From: Dastarcus helophoroides
Lineage: Eukaryota; Arthropoda; Insecta; Coleoptera; Bothrideridae
Direction: 5' to 3'
Assembly: GCA_028583605.1 (NCBI GenBank)
Contig: CM053328.1
Coordinates: 33,463,578-33,527,577, forward strand
Length of the DNA stretch: 64,000 bases
Positions 13,128 to 23,869 of the stretch are shown here, piece by piece. Below the pieces are notes generated by a model. It ran no database searches. It was not told where the DNA came from and saw only the letters and a program-made list of their open reading frames with translations. Numbering within the stretch: position 1 is the first letter of the stretch; each line of letters opens with the position of its first letter. Made by a program: the position numbers and the translations under genes.

Positions 13128-13185
13128 GTTGTAGCCCTGGACATCGATGTTTCGCTCTCATTTAAGCTTGTCAGCAGTGCATAAC
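13128..13185 (-). ncRNA. Hammerhead-ribozyme-like fold, variant core
   Basis: Minus-strand order: stem I 5' side (GTT...CTG), a core CTGACAA at 13174-13168 (consensus CTGANGA, so one deviation), a weak stem II, GAAA at 13153-13150, a self-complementary ACATCGATGT stem III, a GTC cleavage triplet at 13142-13140, then CAG...AAC closing stem I. The topology is that of a type I hammerhead as found in Penelope-like repeats. The core change and the internal loop in stem I make activity doubtful. Confidence 0.45.
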
Positions 13186-13409
13186 ATGGAAAGGGAACAA
13201 TGAAGAAGAAATTCTTAAAAATAAAAATTTTTAAAAATGTAAACATTTTTTAACATGAATAAACGTTTTATCAATAATTTACTGTAGTAAAAATTTAAAT
13301 ATTTGAAGCCCGATCCACAAGAAACAACTACTCCGAGGGCCAATGTTTTAGAATTTTTTTGTTTGTTTGATGGAACGGACTGGTCCTTGGTTATCTTCAA
13401 AAAATGAAC

Positions 13410-13564
13410 TTGTCCCCTGAAACCAAGAAAGATTAAAAAACACAACAAAGGTTGCTCTAACGCGTTTCGACGGTTTCTCTCTGAAGATGACAGCTTGGCT
13501 GTCGAAACGCGTTAGAGCAACCTTTGTTGTGTTTTTTAATCTTTCTTGATTTCAGGGGACAAAT
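13410..13564. repeat. Inverted repeat with ~62-bp arms around a hammerhead fold
   Basis: The arms run 13410-13471 and about 13502-13563. They match with about one mismatch, beginning TGTCCCCTGAAA and ending at GCGTTTCGAC. The central ~30 bp carries the ribozyme core and stem II. The snap-back architecture resembles the other hammerhead-bearing elements at 23042 and 53160. Confidence 0.85.
13472..13522 (+). ncRNA. Type I hammerhead ribozyme motif, complete core
   Basis: All parts of a hammerhead are present in order. Stem I 5' strand is GGTTTCTCT (13472-13480); core CTGAAGA (13481-13487); stem II is GACAGC/GCTGTC with loop TTG (13489-13503); core GAAA (13504-13507); a minimal stem III leads to the cleavage triplet GTT (13511-13513); stem I 3' strand is AGAGCAACC (13514-13522). 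Stem I pairs 8 of 9 positions. Penelope-like retroelements are known to carry type I hammerheads with very short stem III, so this is probably a remnant of such an element. Cleavage would fall between 13513 and 13514. Confidence 0.8.
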
Positions 13565-14786
13565 TCTGTGTTTCAATTTTTTAGAATATTATCAACAAAC
13601 AATAAAAAAATTGAAATATTTCCAAACTGGGCCGAAGAAATGTTAAATAAAATTAATAAACATTTTGATTGAAGTTAAAATTTTCAAGCTTAAAAGTTGA
13701 CATTGAAAAAGAAATTAAATTCCATGTTTAAACTCAACAATATAAAAGTTGAAATTTTGAAAATAAAAAAAATTAAAATTATAAGCTTTCATTCCCGAAA
13801 TTTAGCAAAAAAATTAAAAATTTCTTAAAACTTTTTGAAATTTCCTAAAATAAAATTAGAAATTTCAGGACTACGACTTTTATTTCGAAATTTTTATTTA
13901 ATGATCGATATTTTAGAAAATAGGCTTGACATTTTATAGATTTAAACTAAAACTTCATTTTCCCAAAATGTGTACTTTTCTAATCTCGAAACGTAAGCTT
14001 TAAACTAGAAATTTCTTTTATTTTGAGCCGAAATTTTGAATTTTATCTTAACATTTTATATTCATTTCTTGGAATTTTGACTTTGTCCGAACATTTCCAT
14101 CTTATTCTCAACATTAGCGTCGTAATTAAAAAAAGCATTAATTTTTATTCAATAAACCAGAAAATATTTTGAAAAGAATCATCGAAATTGTTCGAAATTT
14201 TGACTTATTCTTCTCGAACTCCCGTTTTAATCTAAAGTTAATGCTCGACATTTCCATTTTTTTTTAAATTTGCAACTTAAAGTTCAAATTATAATGTAAT
14301 TTCAAAATTATAGAAATTTTAAAATTTTGTTCTTTCAAATCGTTTTTTTTTTGAATCTCAGGCTCGAGGTATCCACGTTTTTCTGAAAATTTCGACTTTG
14401 ATTTCAAAATTTTAACATTAAACTTGGATTTTATTTATTTCAAAGAGATGAAATTTAAAAAAAAACTGAAACATCTTTCCTGATCAGCTTTCCGATTTCT
14501 GAAATGTACGAGGCGCCACTGAAATGACTCCACAAGGTATGGAATCCTTCACAAACTTGTGTGTCTTTGAACAAAATTAATACATGTGACTGTTGGCAAA
14601 AACAATCGATAATGTCGATATTTTTATAAGAGATTTATCGATACTATCGTTGAAGCAAATTGTGGATATATGTTTATTAATTTTATTTAACATTTCTTCG
14701 GCCCAGTTTGGAAATATTTAAATTTTTATTGTTTGTTGACAATATTCTAAAACAGTTTTTGAAATATGACTACGTGATATTTAAAT

Positions 14787-14787
<1 letters not shown>

Positions 14788-14825
<38 letters not shown>
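14788..14825. repeat. (AT)n microsatellite
   Basis: About 38 bp of uninterrupted TA dinucleotides. Confidence 0.95.
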
Positions 14826-14829
<4 letters not shown>

Positions 14830-15998
14830 ACACTACAGTGAACTAAACTTGTACTTTCTCCAATAAGCCACAAAATCATCCTTATATCAATATGCATTTC
14901 GTCTCTAATACAAAACAGTACTAAAAATTATGTTCAACTTCCATGAAATTCGCAATTTGGGCTTAATTTTAGAGAAATACTTTGTAAACTAGTGGTTTCT
15001 TTTATTGTAGTTGGGGACCCCACACCTTGAATTTTTTCAATTAAAACGAACAGGTTTTGAAAACTGATCCTAGAATATATACTAAAGCCATTTAATTTTA
15101 TATATTATCTCTATATTTCAATCGCATACTTTATTAAATTATCGCTTTTCGGTTTATAAAGTTCAAGGATCGATCCGAGCTCCTAAAATACTTTCGCCAA
15201 ATAAACACAAAAATATTATAGATGTTTTCAGCTGCCTAAGAGCTCGCTAAAATGAGATTTATAAATTGAAGAAAAGAAAAAGATAGGAGGGTATGAAGCT
15301 GCTAAATATTTGGTAAAAGTAAGCAAGTTATTATAATTTTTAAATTAGTGGCCTTCATGTTCACGTTTATCATTTTAAAAGTACGAGGTTGGTAGATGCG
15401 CAAATAAAAAATATAACTTAGAAGTTTGCTCTTTATATAGAAGTTCAATACTAGGCTTCTACAGACATCCTCGAGATATGCATGACTCATAAAATATATT
15501 AGCAATAAATATAACAATAAATATTAACAATTTTACGATGTTTGAACAAATGTTAGGTATTATCCGACCAGGTTTATATCAGCAGTTTATATGAGTAGTT
15601 TTTTGGCCGTTGTTATGCTAACCAACTTCTTCCTTGACAGTGCTTTGGATGTTCATTCTTGGCTTTTTTTGAGAAGCCAGAAGAGTTCTTTAAGATTTGT
15701 ATCTCAAAGAACTTTATTAAATTTAATTCTAAAAAAATGTCTTTGAAATTTACTCTTCCAGATGAGTTTATTTGATACTTATAAGAGCTAAATGATTTGC
15801 CTTGGTAGGTGCAAGATATCCAACTGTTTTCACCTAAAACTAAAGCTCTAAATGCTTTTATTTAAATGTCTAGATATGCCGTCTTTTGGAGACTTTAAAG
15901 AGCTCTTGGTGAATTACGAAATACTCAAAAAAACTCTTCCGAACTCTAAATGAATTCACTACACCTTTAGATAACCTAACTCATTGCATGCTCTAGGT
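14826..15998. other. Gene-free stretch
   Basis: AT-rich, with no frame showing domain similarity or splice structure and no clear repeats. Confidence 0.35.
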
Positions 15999-16176
15999 GA
16001 ACTACATTAAGGATTCTGGGATTCGATGTGGGTCGCCTAAAGTTTAGGCCAGCACTTAGGCCCCCTTAGGCACCCTTTCCGGGCCCATTGTGTTGTCCCC
16101 GTGATTGATGTATCCTTGGTCATTCATTCAGCCACCCAACCTTGTTGAGAAACTGAAGAACGTTTCTTGGATACCC

Positions 16177-16407
16177 CTATCTCAAACTGTCCACACTAGG
16201 CCAGAAGTACCCCACCGTGGATCCTCTGATTGATGCTAGTGCTGGGCAGTAACACATCACGTGCTCGATAGTCTCATGTTCTTCTACACACCCTCTACAA
16301 CTCGGGTCGTTTATAATTCCCATTCTGTCGAGGTGTCTGTTTAGTCGACAGTAACCTGTCCAAATCTCTACAAGTTTTCTGAGGGTATTTGTTATATTCT
16401 GATTCAT
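16177..16407 (-). pseudogene. C-terminal zinc-knuckle of an R1/I-type LINE ORF2 (LINE F)
   Basis: The frame encodes the conserved tail of R1/I/Jockey-superfamily ORF2: LVEIWTGYCRLNRHL, then MGIINDPSCRGC, EHETIEHVMCYCPAL and the closing SIRG. The C-x2-C, H and C spacing is the usual C-terminal CCHC knuckle after an RNase H domain. No RNase H or RT of this element precedes it. The ~165 bp downstream (to 16012) look like its 3' UTR, with a GGCCCATTGTG-like segment. Confidence 0.8.
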
Positions 16408-17120
16408 TGAAATAAGTATTGGAGGAAAGCATTTCGAAACTTACGAAAACATCATTGGAGTTGGTTGCTGGCCCTTGGAGCTGACGTGATAAAAAAGCTT
16501 CCTATTCGATGGCAAAATGACCTCTGGGATGCTTTCAAAAAATACTCAGAATAATAATGAAAATTATTTTGGTTGATATTTGATTTTTCCTACTATCCCT
16601 TGATCACTTACCAATTCGAAAAACAGAATATTGTCATAATCAAATTTCTTCTCTGTGCTAATAGAGATCTGGAAACATTATTTTTTTTTAAGTTTAATCC
16701 ACTTGCAAAGGGTAACCCCGTTATGCTTTCAAAGCTCTGCGAGTAGGATGCGGAAACAAGGATAGATGGCGATGAACCGCCTTCTTAAACAAGGAAAGGT
16801 TGTAATTTTTGGGGAAAATTTCTTTCGGTAACATGTTCCAGAGTTTGGGAGTTCTATAGAAAAAAGAGTCTCCGTAGACAGAAGTCCTCACTGTGTCAAG
16901 CTGGATCGCACAGGAATTTACTGTCTCCGGCTGTCTAGTACGCTTCAAGAATCTTGCCCTTGGGGGGATCATTCCTATTAGTTCCTGCGAGCATCTTCCA
17001 TGATAGTACTTGTAGATGAGTCACCAACCATACGCCTGTGCTCCAGTGTTTCGAGAGAATCGGTCAGACTCTCGTCATCATTTAGGCGAATCGCTCTTCT
17101 TTGAATTGAATCCAATAAAG

Positions 17121-18041
17121 CTAATGTTTTGGGGCTGAATTCCAAACATGAGAACAGTATTCTAGTGTTGGCCTAACTTGAGCTTTGTATAGTGTTAATA
17201 GCTGATGAGATGTGAAGTAATTTTTAGCTTTAAAAAGAAAGCCTAGCTTCTGAGAGGCGGATTTGGCAATGACGCGCACATGATCGTCCCAAGAGAAGTT
17301 AATGCTTGCATTTACTCCTAGGAACGATAGATTAGATCCCATCGGAAGGATTTTACCGTCCATTAGTATGTTTGTTGCATTATCCTTTGATGTTTTCTTA
17401 GAGAAAACCGCGGCCTGAATTTTTGAATCGTTGAAGTCGACCAAATTTTTCTTACCCCATTCCAGAATAATCACGAGATCCCGATTAATCGTCTGCATCT
17501 GCTGTTCCCTTAGTCGATCTGAAGCAGCGATAGATAATGTTTTGTCGGAGAAAAAAGATGACACAAGGTTTCTATCATCTGCGGAGCTGTCTATAGGATT
17601 GGAATTTGAAGCTAAGAGATCATTTATGTGTAACAGAAATAGAGTAGGAGACATAACAGACCCCTGAGGCACCCTTGCGTTAATGGCAAATGTCTCGGAT
17701 GAGATGCCATCGACGACGACCTGAATAGATCTGTCAGCGAGAAAATTGGATATCAAATGACAGAGTCCAGGAGGATGTACATAAGGTGTTAATTTGGCGG
17801 GAAGAGATCGGTGCCAGACTCTGTCGAAAGCCTTTGAGATACCCAATGCCACAATCCTAGCCTCACCATGTTTCTCCATAGCTGAGTTACAGATATGAGT
17901 ATCATATGACAGTAGATCGCCAGTGGAACGTTGTTGCCTAAAACCGTATTGCCTGTCGGAGATGATTCTATTTTCCTCCAGATATTTGAGAATCTCGATG
18001 TTGATAACCTTTTCCATCACTTTAGATATAACAGGTAACAA
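17121..18041 (-). pseudogene. Reverse-transcriptase ORF of LINE C, catalytic box mutated
   Basis: The longest RT frame of the window (306 codons). It carries LLPVISKVMEKV, YGFRQQRSTGDLL, a first palm motif changed to ALGISKAFDRVWH (consensus ALDISKAFD), VPQGSVMSPTLFLLHINDLL, and SSADDRN where YADD is expected. Two catalytic-motif changes make it inactive. It continues out of frame to 16721, where the C-terminal thumb-like piece ends with HRHLSLFPHPTRR. A frameshift near 18060 separates it from its own N-terminal half. Confidence 0.9.
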
Positions 18042-18074
18042 AGATATAAGGCGATAGTTGTTAGCTAGATTCCT

Positions 18075-18794
18075 TTATCCCTTTTTAGGGGCAGGCTGCA
18101 CTTTAGCAGATTTCCAGATGTTACGGAATACACCTTTGTTGTAAGAGAGTGTGAACAATTTGCTTAGAACAGGAGTCAACTCTGGGGCGCACTTCTTAAG
18201 AACAATAGCGGGAATACCATCAAGGCCAGAAGCTTTCGAGGTGTCGAGCTCAAGGAGAATCTTCCTGATTGTGAGTTGTCTGAAAACAACTTCAGGCATT
18301 GAAGTGCCAACCCTAGGAAGAATAGAAGGTTCTGCCTTTCGAGAATCAAGATTGGAATTTTCAGCCAACGTTAAGGCTAACATGTGAGCCTTTTCCTTGG
18401 AGGTAGTAGCAATATTGCTATTTTCATCGAATAAAGGTGGAAAATTTGAAGATGTAAAATTCTTTCCAATCGACTTTGTAAATCCCCAAAAGGACCTGGA
18501 ACCGTTCGGACAGTTGATAAGCCTTTGGCGCATTTTACGATCGAAATCACCTTTTGCCTCGTTAATAACCTGTTTCCAAGAATTTCGAAGGGAGAAGGGA
18601 GGTTCTACGTTTCGAGAATCAAGATTGGAATTTTCAGCAAACATTAAGGCTAACATGTCAGCCTTGTCTTTGGAGGTAGTAGCAATATTGCTATTTTCAC
18701 TAGGCCAAAAGTCCCCCAGCGTGGATCCTCTGATTGATGCTGGTGCCGGGCAGAGACACATCACGTGCTTGATACTCTCATCTTCTTCAAACAC
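18075..18794 (-). pseudogene. Fusion frame: LINE F knuckle joined to duplicated LINE C linker
   Basis: The N-terminus reads as the zinc-knuckle tail of LINE F (SIKHVMCLCPAPASIRG). At 18698/18697 it runs without a stop into the endonuclease-RT linker of LINE C. That linker is present twice: ENSNIATTSKDKADMLAL and, later, ENSNIATTSKEKAHMLAL. The reading frame stays open through both junctions for 239 codons and ends in SKLFTLSYNKGVF, the start of the RT region. Template switching during reverse transcription would explain it. Confidence 0.8.
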
Positions 18795-18877
18795 CCCCTA
18801 CAACTCGGGTCGTTTATAATTTTCATGCTGTGGAGGTGTTTGTTTAATCGACAGTGACTTGTCCGAACTACATTAAG

Positions 18878-19689
18878 ATTTTAATATTAGATTACTATTT
18901 TTGTTTTCGTTCTTTGAGACAATAAGGCTCCACTGTGTTTTAGTTTGGAGTTATAGGTACATTTCTTTCATCATTTAGTACCCTAGGTTTCCTTCAGACT
19001 TCAGAATTCTTGATGGATTTTATTGTTAGCTGCGGTTTCTGAGGTTTCTTCCAAATGATTTCTCCCCATTCAAGTGTATACATGAAGCTATGGAGTTGTG
19101 GTCACCAAATATGTTGTTTGTACGAGTATAAAAAAGTAGCGCTTATGAAGTACCTTCCAAATTTAAAATATAGGGGATCACGTAAAGTGTTCGACTTTCA
19201 TTAGATTTTCTTCAAGAACACAAAGTATTAATCTTATCATAGTCAAAAATCTTCTGAAATTAAAACAGATTTAAAATGAGGCGCATGTAAACCATTTCAG
19301 AAGCTCTTCTGAAGTCATAGTGTAATAGAAAAACCCAAGATAAAAGAGCTCGATAGCTCAAGATCTAGACTTTGCCAGAGCCAAAAATGCTTCTGGGGAA
19401 GAGTGAAAAGAAGTAGTTTTATGCACTTATGAGTCGTGTAGTTGTGTATGAAGATTTTAGTATGACTGGTTTTCAGATGACTGGAGGCATCTACAGTTTT
19501 TGGTAATGTCAACTCGATCCTTTAGATCACAATTACCTTCGTAACTTTCTACGGTAATAGAAGAACCTTATTCAAAAAAGAATCAGTTGAATGTTAGCTT
19601 CTAGTAATGATAGACTGCTTAAATGCACCAGCCTTAAAATATTTGGATTCAAAGTCTTGAACGAACTGTCATTTTCCTTATATGCATAT
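18878..19689. other. Gene-free stretch
   Basis: No recognised gene, RNA or element. Confidence 0.35.
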
Positions 19690-20025
19690 TGTTGCGGGTT
19701 ATCGGTTCGAATGATTATTACGCGTGAATTATAACCACTTTATTTCCAAACTAAACTCGAAACACTACAAATAAATAATTTCTAACTACTAACTCACTAA
19801 CTAACTACACTGACTTCTGACTGACTGACTCGAGGGAAAGGCGACCGCCTTATATAGTTTTCACTTCCGGGTTCCAGAAAAATCCAGCAGATAAGGCTTA
19901 TCGTTTGCCAAAATTTCTGGAACGCTTATCTGCCGTTTGCTTCATTATCGCGGTCACTTTCCCTTATCAGATCTTTCTAGAAAATTTTCTTACGTACTAA
20001 ATTCTATAATTTACACTTCGTTACA
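19690..20025 (-). mobile_element. Solo LTR, Ty3/gypsy style
   Basis: On the minus strand the block starts TGTAACGAAG and ends CCCGCAACA. It has a TATATAAGGC promoter box near the middle, AGTCAGTCAGTCAG just downstream (initiator-like TCAGT), and AATAAAGTGG as polyadenylation signal before the end. This order is that of a retroviral-type LTR. No primer-binding site, gag-pol or second LTR is nearby, and the flanks CATAT and ATTAC do not form a clean target duplication, so it is probably an old solo LTR. Confidence 0.75.
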
Positions 20026-20115
20026 ATTACCAGGCTACAAAAACATGGAATACCTAGCGCTGCCTCTGGTATTCCTTCCGCAGTTAAAATTGGGATGAAG
20101 TTGCAAATTATCTAT

Positions 20116-20318
20116 GGGTGCGTTTAGATTAGACACTTTATTCTATGCATTTCTCTCTGACATAAGTGTCAACCATCCTGAGAGAAGCTATCCGAGACTT
20201 ATCTACACAGCTGGGAGAAGATAGCTTCTTACAGGATAGTTGACACTTACATCAGAGAGAAAATATATGTTACGTCAGCAAGAAATGTACGAAATAAAGT
20301 GTTAGTGTAAACACACCG
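20116..20318. mobile_element. Foldback MITE, copy 1
   Basis: The ends GGGTGCGTTTAGATTAGACA and (reversed) CGGTGTGTTTACACTAACAC are imperfect inverted repeats. A second inverted layer lies inside: CTCTCTGACATAAGTGTCAA against its reverse complement at about 20235. The same family occurs at 54250-54402. There is no coding capacity. Confidence 0.8.
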
Positions 20319-21518
20319 TAAAAATAGATGCAATGTGATCAATATATCAAGAAAACAAAGAACGTCATAAGATTCAGTTTTCATGCCGAAAACTGTTAGT
20401 TGTATCCAGGTGTTCGATGAATACTTGCCATACAGCAAAAATGCCATCTTTATGGTAAAGCGTAGTCATGATTTTAACCTTGCAAATTTCTAGGGCGGAT
20501 TTTCGAAAGATTACTCCTTGGAAACACTTCAATTTTTCCTAACATTCTACATAACTATTGAAGAAAACAAAACAATACCATCCCGATACAAAACACAACT
20601 AAGAGATACGGGGTTAATCATGATTTTAATTGTAAAGAATGTCTGCAGATGTTGTCTTTTTGCACTTGATAACCAGTGATAAGCCAATGGCATCAAAATT
20701 TAAAAATTTTTAATTTTTCTGTCATGTTGAAGATATAATCTGACGCTAATGTTATTAAAGGTATATCATAAGAAGGCAGTATAAAGGAAGATGTGTAATT
20801 GTATTTAACAAAGAAAATATGCCACGGTTCACCTGCTAACTGGTTGACTTCTTACTTCTTTTTAAGGGAGTTGTTTCCATTCCACGTATATACTTATATG
20901 TCCGCTTTGTACAAAGATACTGAGTAATGGTAAGCTTTATGCATGGATCACTAATGATCAATCTGACACATACCATAAGAGATATTGATTACTAGGTTTG
21001 CAACAAAAGCTGTTTAAATTTGTAAGAAACTAAGAAATACAATAACACAAACAATTTCATAATGGAAGGAAGAGTTTTAAAAAAATGATGCTCTAAAATT
21101 GATTTCGTAAATTATTATGCATTTTGAATTAATAACGATAGTCTCTTAAATAATGCACAAAACGTACTGCACTTCCGTATTTTTTATTTTTTTTTTAAGA
21201 TCTTGGTTAAGCATTGTTGTTTCTCGATAGTCAAGAACAGTACCAACCTCAATTAGCTACTACTAATTGAGACTGACACGTTATTGTTGACTAGTTGATT
21301 ATTATTAAATCGTTGATTATTACTATCAACGACTTAATGGTAAAGAAGCTTTGATGACATTTCACGTAAATTTTATTGAGAGTCTCCTTATGCTATTTCT
21401 ATTCATCTATAAGCATTTTTTACGTGGAGACGCTGCCCCGAAGGTGAATTTTATTACGTATAAGACAATTTAAGGAAGTACATGGGCAACTTCAAGGTGC
21501 AGGCATAAATTCAGGCAA
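20319..21518. other. Gene-free stretch
   Basis: AT-rich without recognised elements. Confidence 0.35.
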
Positions 21519-21761
21519 ATGTCAATGCTGGGCGAACTTGACCCAGTTATATGCAGGACTTGCAAGTTTATGTTCTTTACGCTTCAATCAAATCATCGAT
21601 TGTACCCTCGGCAATTTGTTAAAAGGAAATCGACTTTTCGAGGCGCCGACGCCCGTAATTATCTTTTAAGCGTTCTACGGCAATATAACGTTGACATTGA
21701 AGATGGTTTAATATTACAAATGACACCATATGAGAAGGAAAATATTTTATTATTAATTTGA
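21519..21761 (+). CDS. Unrecognised 80-codon open frame, doubtful
   Basis: The translation is mixed and not low-complexity (it includes CRTCKFMFFTLQ, GADARNYLLSVLRQYNVDIED and PYEKENILLLI), which sets it apart from the surrounding AT-rich noise. I recognise no family. It could be an exon of an unseen gene or part of a decayed transposon. Confidence 0.2.
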   Translation: MSMLGELDPVICRTCKFMFFTLQSNHRLYPRQFVKRKSTFRGADARNYLLSVLRQYNVDIEDGLILQMTPYEKENILLLI

Positions 21762-23041
21762 CCCATATTCCGCTTCAAATCTGGAAGCGAAAACAGTCAC
21801 TGAAGAAGGGTTCTGATGACCTAAAGTTAGTATAGATAAAGCAATCAACTCTTCAGTGAGGGGTCATTCAGGAACAACAGGGAAGCACTGCATTCCCTCT
21901 TTGAAAGTGTAATATAAAGTTCTCTAAACAGCACTTTCTTGACAGTCTGTTTTTTGTGGTTTATTACGTCATATCGTCTTCTTGAGTTGGTTTACTTTTA
22001 TTTAAAGAAAGAAGGGATGCAAAAACTTTAGAAAAGTCAATTACCCATACTTTTTTTTCCATTTTTGGATTCTTATTGACTCGTTTTGAATAACATTAAA
22101 ATTTTAGCTTACAAAGACCAGTTTTTAATATATTTAAATTATTATTTAAATAAAAGAAATTGTTTACTTTTTTGAAAACAGTTTTTGACACAGGACGTGT
22201 GTAACCATAATTAAATTATAAAATGAGGATGCAAAAAATCACAACATAAAAACATATAGCCATTAATGTTAGGTTACTTCAATTGTTCAAATGTAAAGGG
22301 AAGCTGTTAGCTTTATAGTGTAATAACAAATTTTGTAACAATTGATTTTAAATCCCAATCAGTACTTCTGATAGCCACACGTTTCAGTTTCAAAATCTTG
22401 GTCTAAAAATATATTCTTACTTAAATAACATTGACCTATTTTTGTGGACGTTACGCGTCGCTGTAAAAGTAACTGCGAGCGATGAATTTGCTAGTATAAT
22501 GTTTATTGAAAAAAACATATTCTGTTAATTTGATTTATTTCTTGTCGTTGGTCTAGCGGTACTTTTGAAGTAGAATACCTCATAAGACAAAGTGCCTACA
22601 TATATTATTAAATTAGCAATTTTTTCAGAAAGATAAAATTAATTTTCTTATGCATACGCTGCTAAATAATTTTACAAACATTGAACTTATAATAACAATA
22701 ATAATGAGAGATTTAATTTTTATGAGTCAAAGCCATAAATGCTTTGAGCGCAAAATAAGGTTACCCTTTGCAGTGTATTGAACATAAAAAAAGTGATTTA
22801 TCAAAAAAAAAACCATAAACCCTAGACTTTCCTGCTTAACTGCTACAGCAGAGTTTCGAATTGATATTTTCCTCATTTCGATTGAATTTAAAACAATTGA
22901 TTTTAATTCCGCTTTTTCGATTCAGTTCCAAGTTAATTCATTTTTTTTTAAACTACGGTCTTAAAATCTGCATAAGGAAGCTCATACATAAATAAACAAA
23001 GCCCTTTCTCGCATAAGGCAAATTGAAGCTACGCTAAAAAA
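21762..23041. other. Gene-free stretch with a possible LINE 3' tail
   Basis: Mostly featureless. At about 22738-22800, ATGCTTTGAGCGCAAAATAA followed by GGTTACCCTTTGCAGTG and an A-run recalls the 3' end of the LINE family in this window, so a short LINE tail is possible. Confidence 0.35.
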
Positions 23042-23093
23042 GTACCGGATATACTTCTTCCGGGATTGGACTGTGTCAAAGAACTACTAAAAG

Positions 23094-23138
23094 TGTTCAA
23101 CGTTTCGCCCACCATCGTAGGGGGCTTCTTCAGGAACA
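23094..23138 (-). ncRNA. Hammerhead ribozyme motif, left arm of palindromic element
   Basis: Minus-strand order: stem I TGTTC, core CTGAAGA (23133-23127), stem II built on GCCC/GGGC, GAAA (23106-23103), minimal stem III, triplet GTT (23101-23099), stem I closing GAACA. It mirrors the fold at 23664-23708 and differs in the triplet. Confidence 0.7.
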
Positions 23139-23663
23139 AAGAAAAGAAACAATAAATGAAAAGAGGAATATGAGGGAATAGGCAAAAATGAAAGAATGGA
23201 AAGGCCAATTTCAAAACATCAGAGCACGGTAACTCAGTATGTCCACCATACCAGAGGCGAAACTCTTCTGAATTGAAAATTGGTACATAGGATAAGAGAG
23301 TTTAGACAGAAGAGCACGTTCACTCAGTATGTCCACCATGCCAGAGGCGAAACTCTTCTTCAGAAGAGTTTCGCCTCTGGTATGGTGGACATACTGAGTT
23401 ACCGTGCTCTTCTGCCTAAACTTTCTTTTGTACCAAGTTTCAATTCAGAAGAGTTTCGCCTCTGGTATGGTGGACATACTGAGTTACCGTGCTCTTCTGT
23501 CTAAACTTTCTTATCCTTTGTACCAATTTTCAATTCAGAAGGGTTTCGCCTCTGGTATGGTGGACATACTGAGTTACCGTGCTCTGATGTTTTGAAATTG
23601 GCCTTTTTATTTTTCTTTTTTTGCATATTCCCTCATATTCCTCTTTTCATCTATTTCATTCTT

Positions 23664-23708
23664 TGTTCCTGAAGAAGCCCCCTACGATGGTGGGCGAAAC
23701 GTCGAACA
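23664..23708 (+). ncRNA. Hammerhead ribozyme motif, right arm of palindromic element
   Basis: Stem I 5' strand TGTTC (23664-23668); core CTGAAGA (23669-23675); stem II with GCCC/GGGC (23677-23695); GAAA (23696-23699); triplet GTC (23701-23703), the canonical cleavage triplet; stem I 3' strand GAACA (23704-23708), a perfect 5-bp match. Stem III is almost absent, as described for Penelope-type hammerheads. Confidence 0.75.
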
Positions 23709-23869
23709 CTTTTAGTAGTTCTTTGACACGGTCCAATCCCGGAAGAAGTATATCCTGTATTTTGTGTATTATAGGGCCGAATTCGCTTGTGTGTGTCCTA
23801 AACTCTTTAAATACATTGCAAAAACCGTAAATATAATCTAAATCTTTGGGACCATCGCACAACAATTTT

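Larger units (their letters stand above)
11830..14787. repeat. AT-rich low-complexity repeat block with hAT-like left end
   Basis: The block opens with TTGATGGGAACTATCGATTA, which resembles known hAT-type ends, and has ATCGAT-rich sequence again near 14610-14655. The interior is the same AAATTTCGA-type quasi-repeat as at 8159-11041. A ~70-bp segment with TTCTTCGGCCCAGTTTGGAA occurs at about 12895, 14670 and (inverted) 13600, with a related version at about 8640. I could not define matching ends or a target duplication. Confidence 0.5.
16012..18864 (-). mobile_element. Chimeric retrotransposon: LINE C nested in another LINE, 13-bp TSD
   Basis: The block is bounded by identical 13-mers GAACTACATTAAG at 15999-16011 and 18865-18877, a plausible target-site duplication. 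In minus-strand order it contains: a zinc-knuckle fragment of LINE F (18864-18698); a 5'-truncated LINE C with an internal duplication (18697-16680); the 285-bp flank also seen after LINE B; and a second, longer zinc-knuckle copy of LINE F with its 3' UTR (16410-16012). The outer duplication encloses both LINE types, so the chimera seems to have integrated as one unit. Confidence 0.75.
23042..23760. mobile_element. Palindromic hammerhead-bearing (Penelope-like) element, copy 1
   Basis: A large inverted repeat centred near 23358 (ACTCTTCTTCAGAAGAGT). The outer ends read TACCGGATATACTTCTTCC and its near reverse complement. Just inside each end is a hammerhead fold pointing outward. The centre holds repeats of about 90-100 bp starting CAGAAGAGTTTCGCCTCTGG, three on the plus side and two on the minus side. 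The tail with AATCCCGGAAGAAGTATATC also occurs in the copy at 53160-53647. No RT or GIY-YIG frame is present, so it is non-autonomous or a partial inverted insertion. Confidence 0.75.

Noticed and set aside
17431..18819. Plus-strand open frames of 78 and 140 codons
   Set aside because: Antisense shadows of the LINE C reverse-transcriptase and linker frames.
22541..22575. GTTGGTCTAGCGGTA, resembling the 5' part of a tRNA
   Set aside because: There is no B-box (GGTTCGAAT-like) at the right distance and no acceptor-stem pairing.
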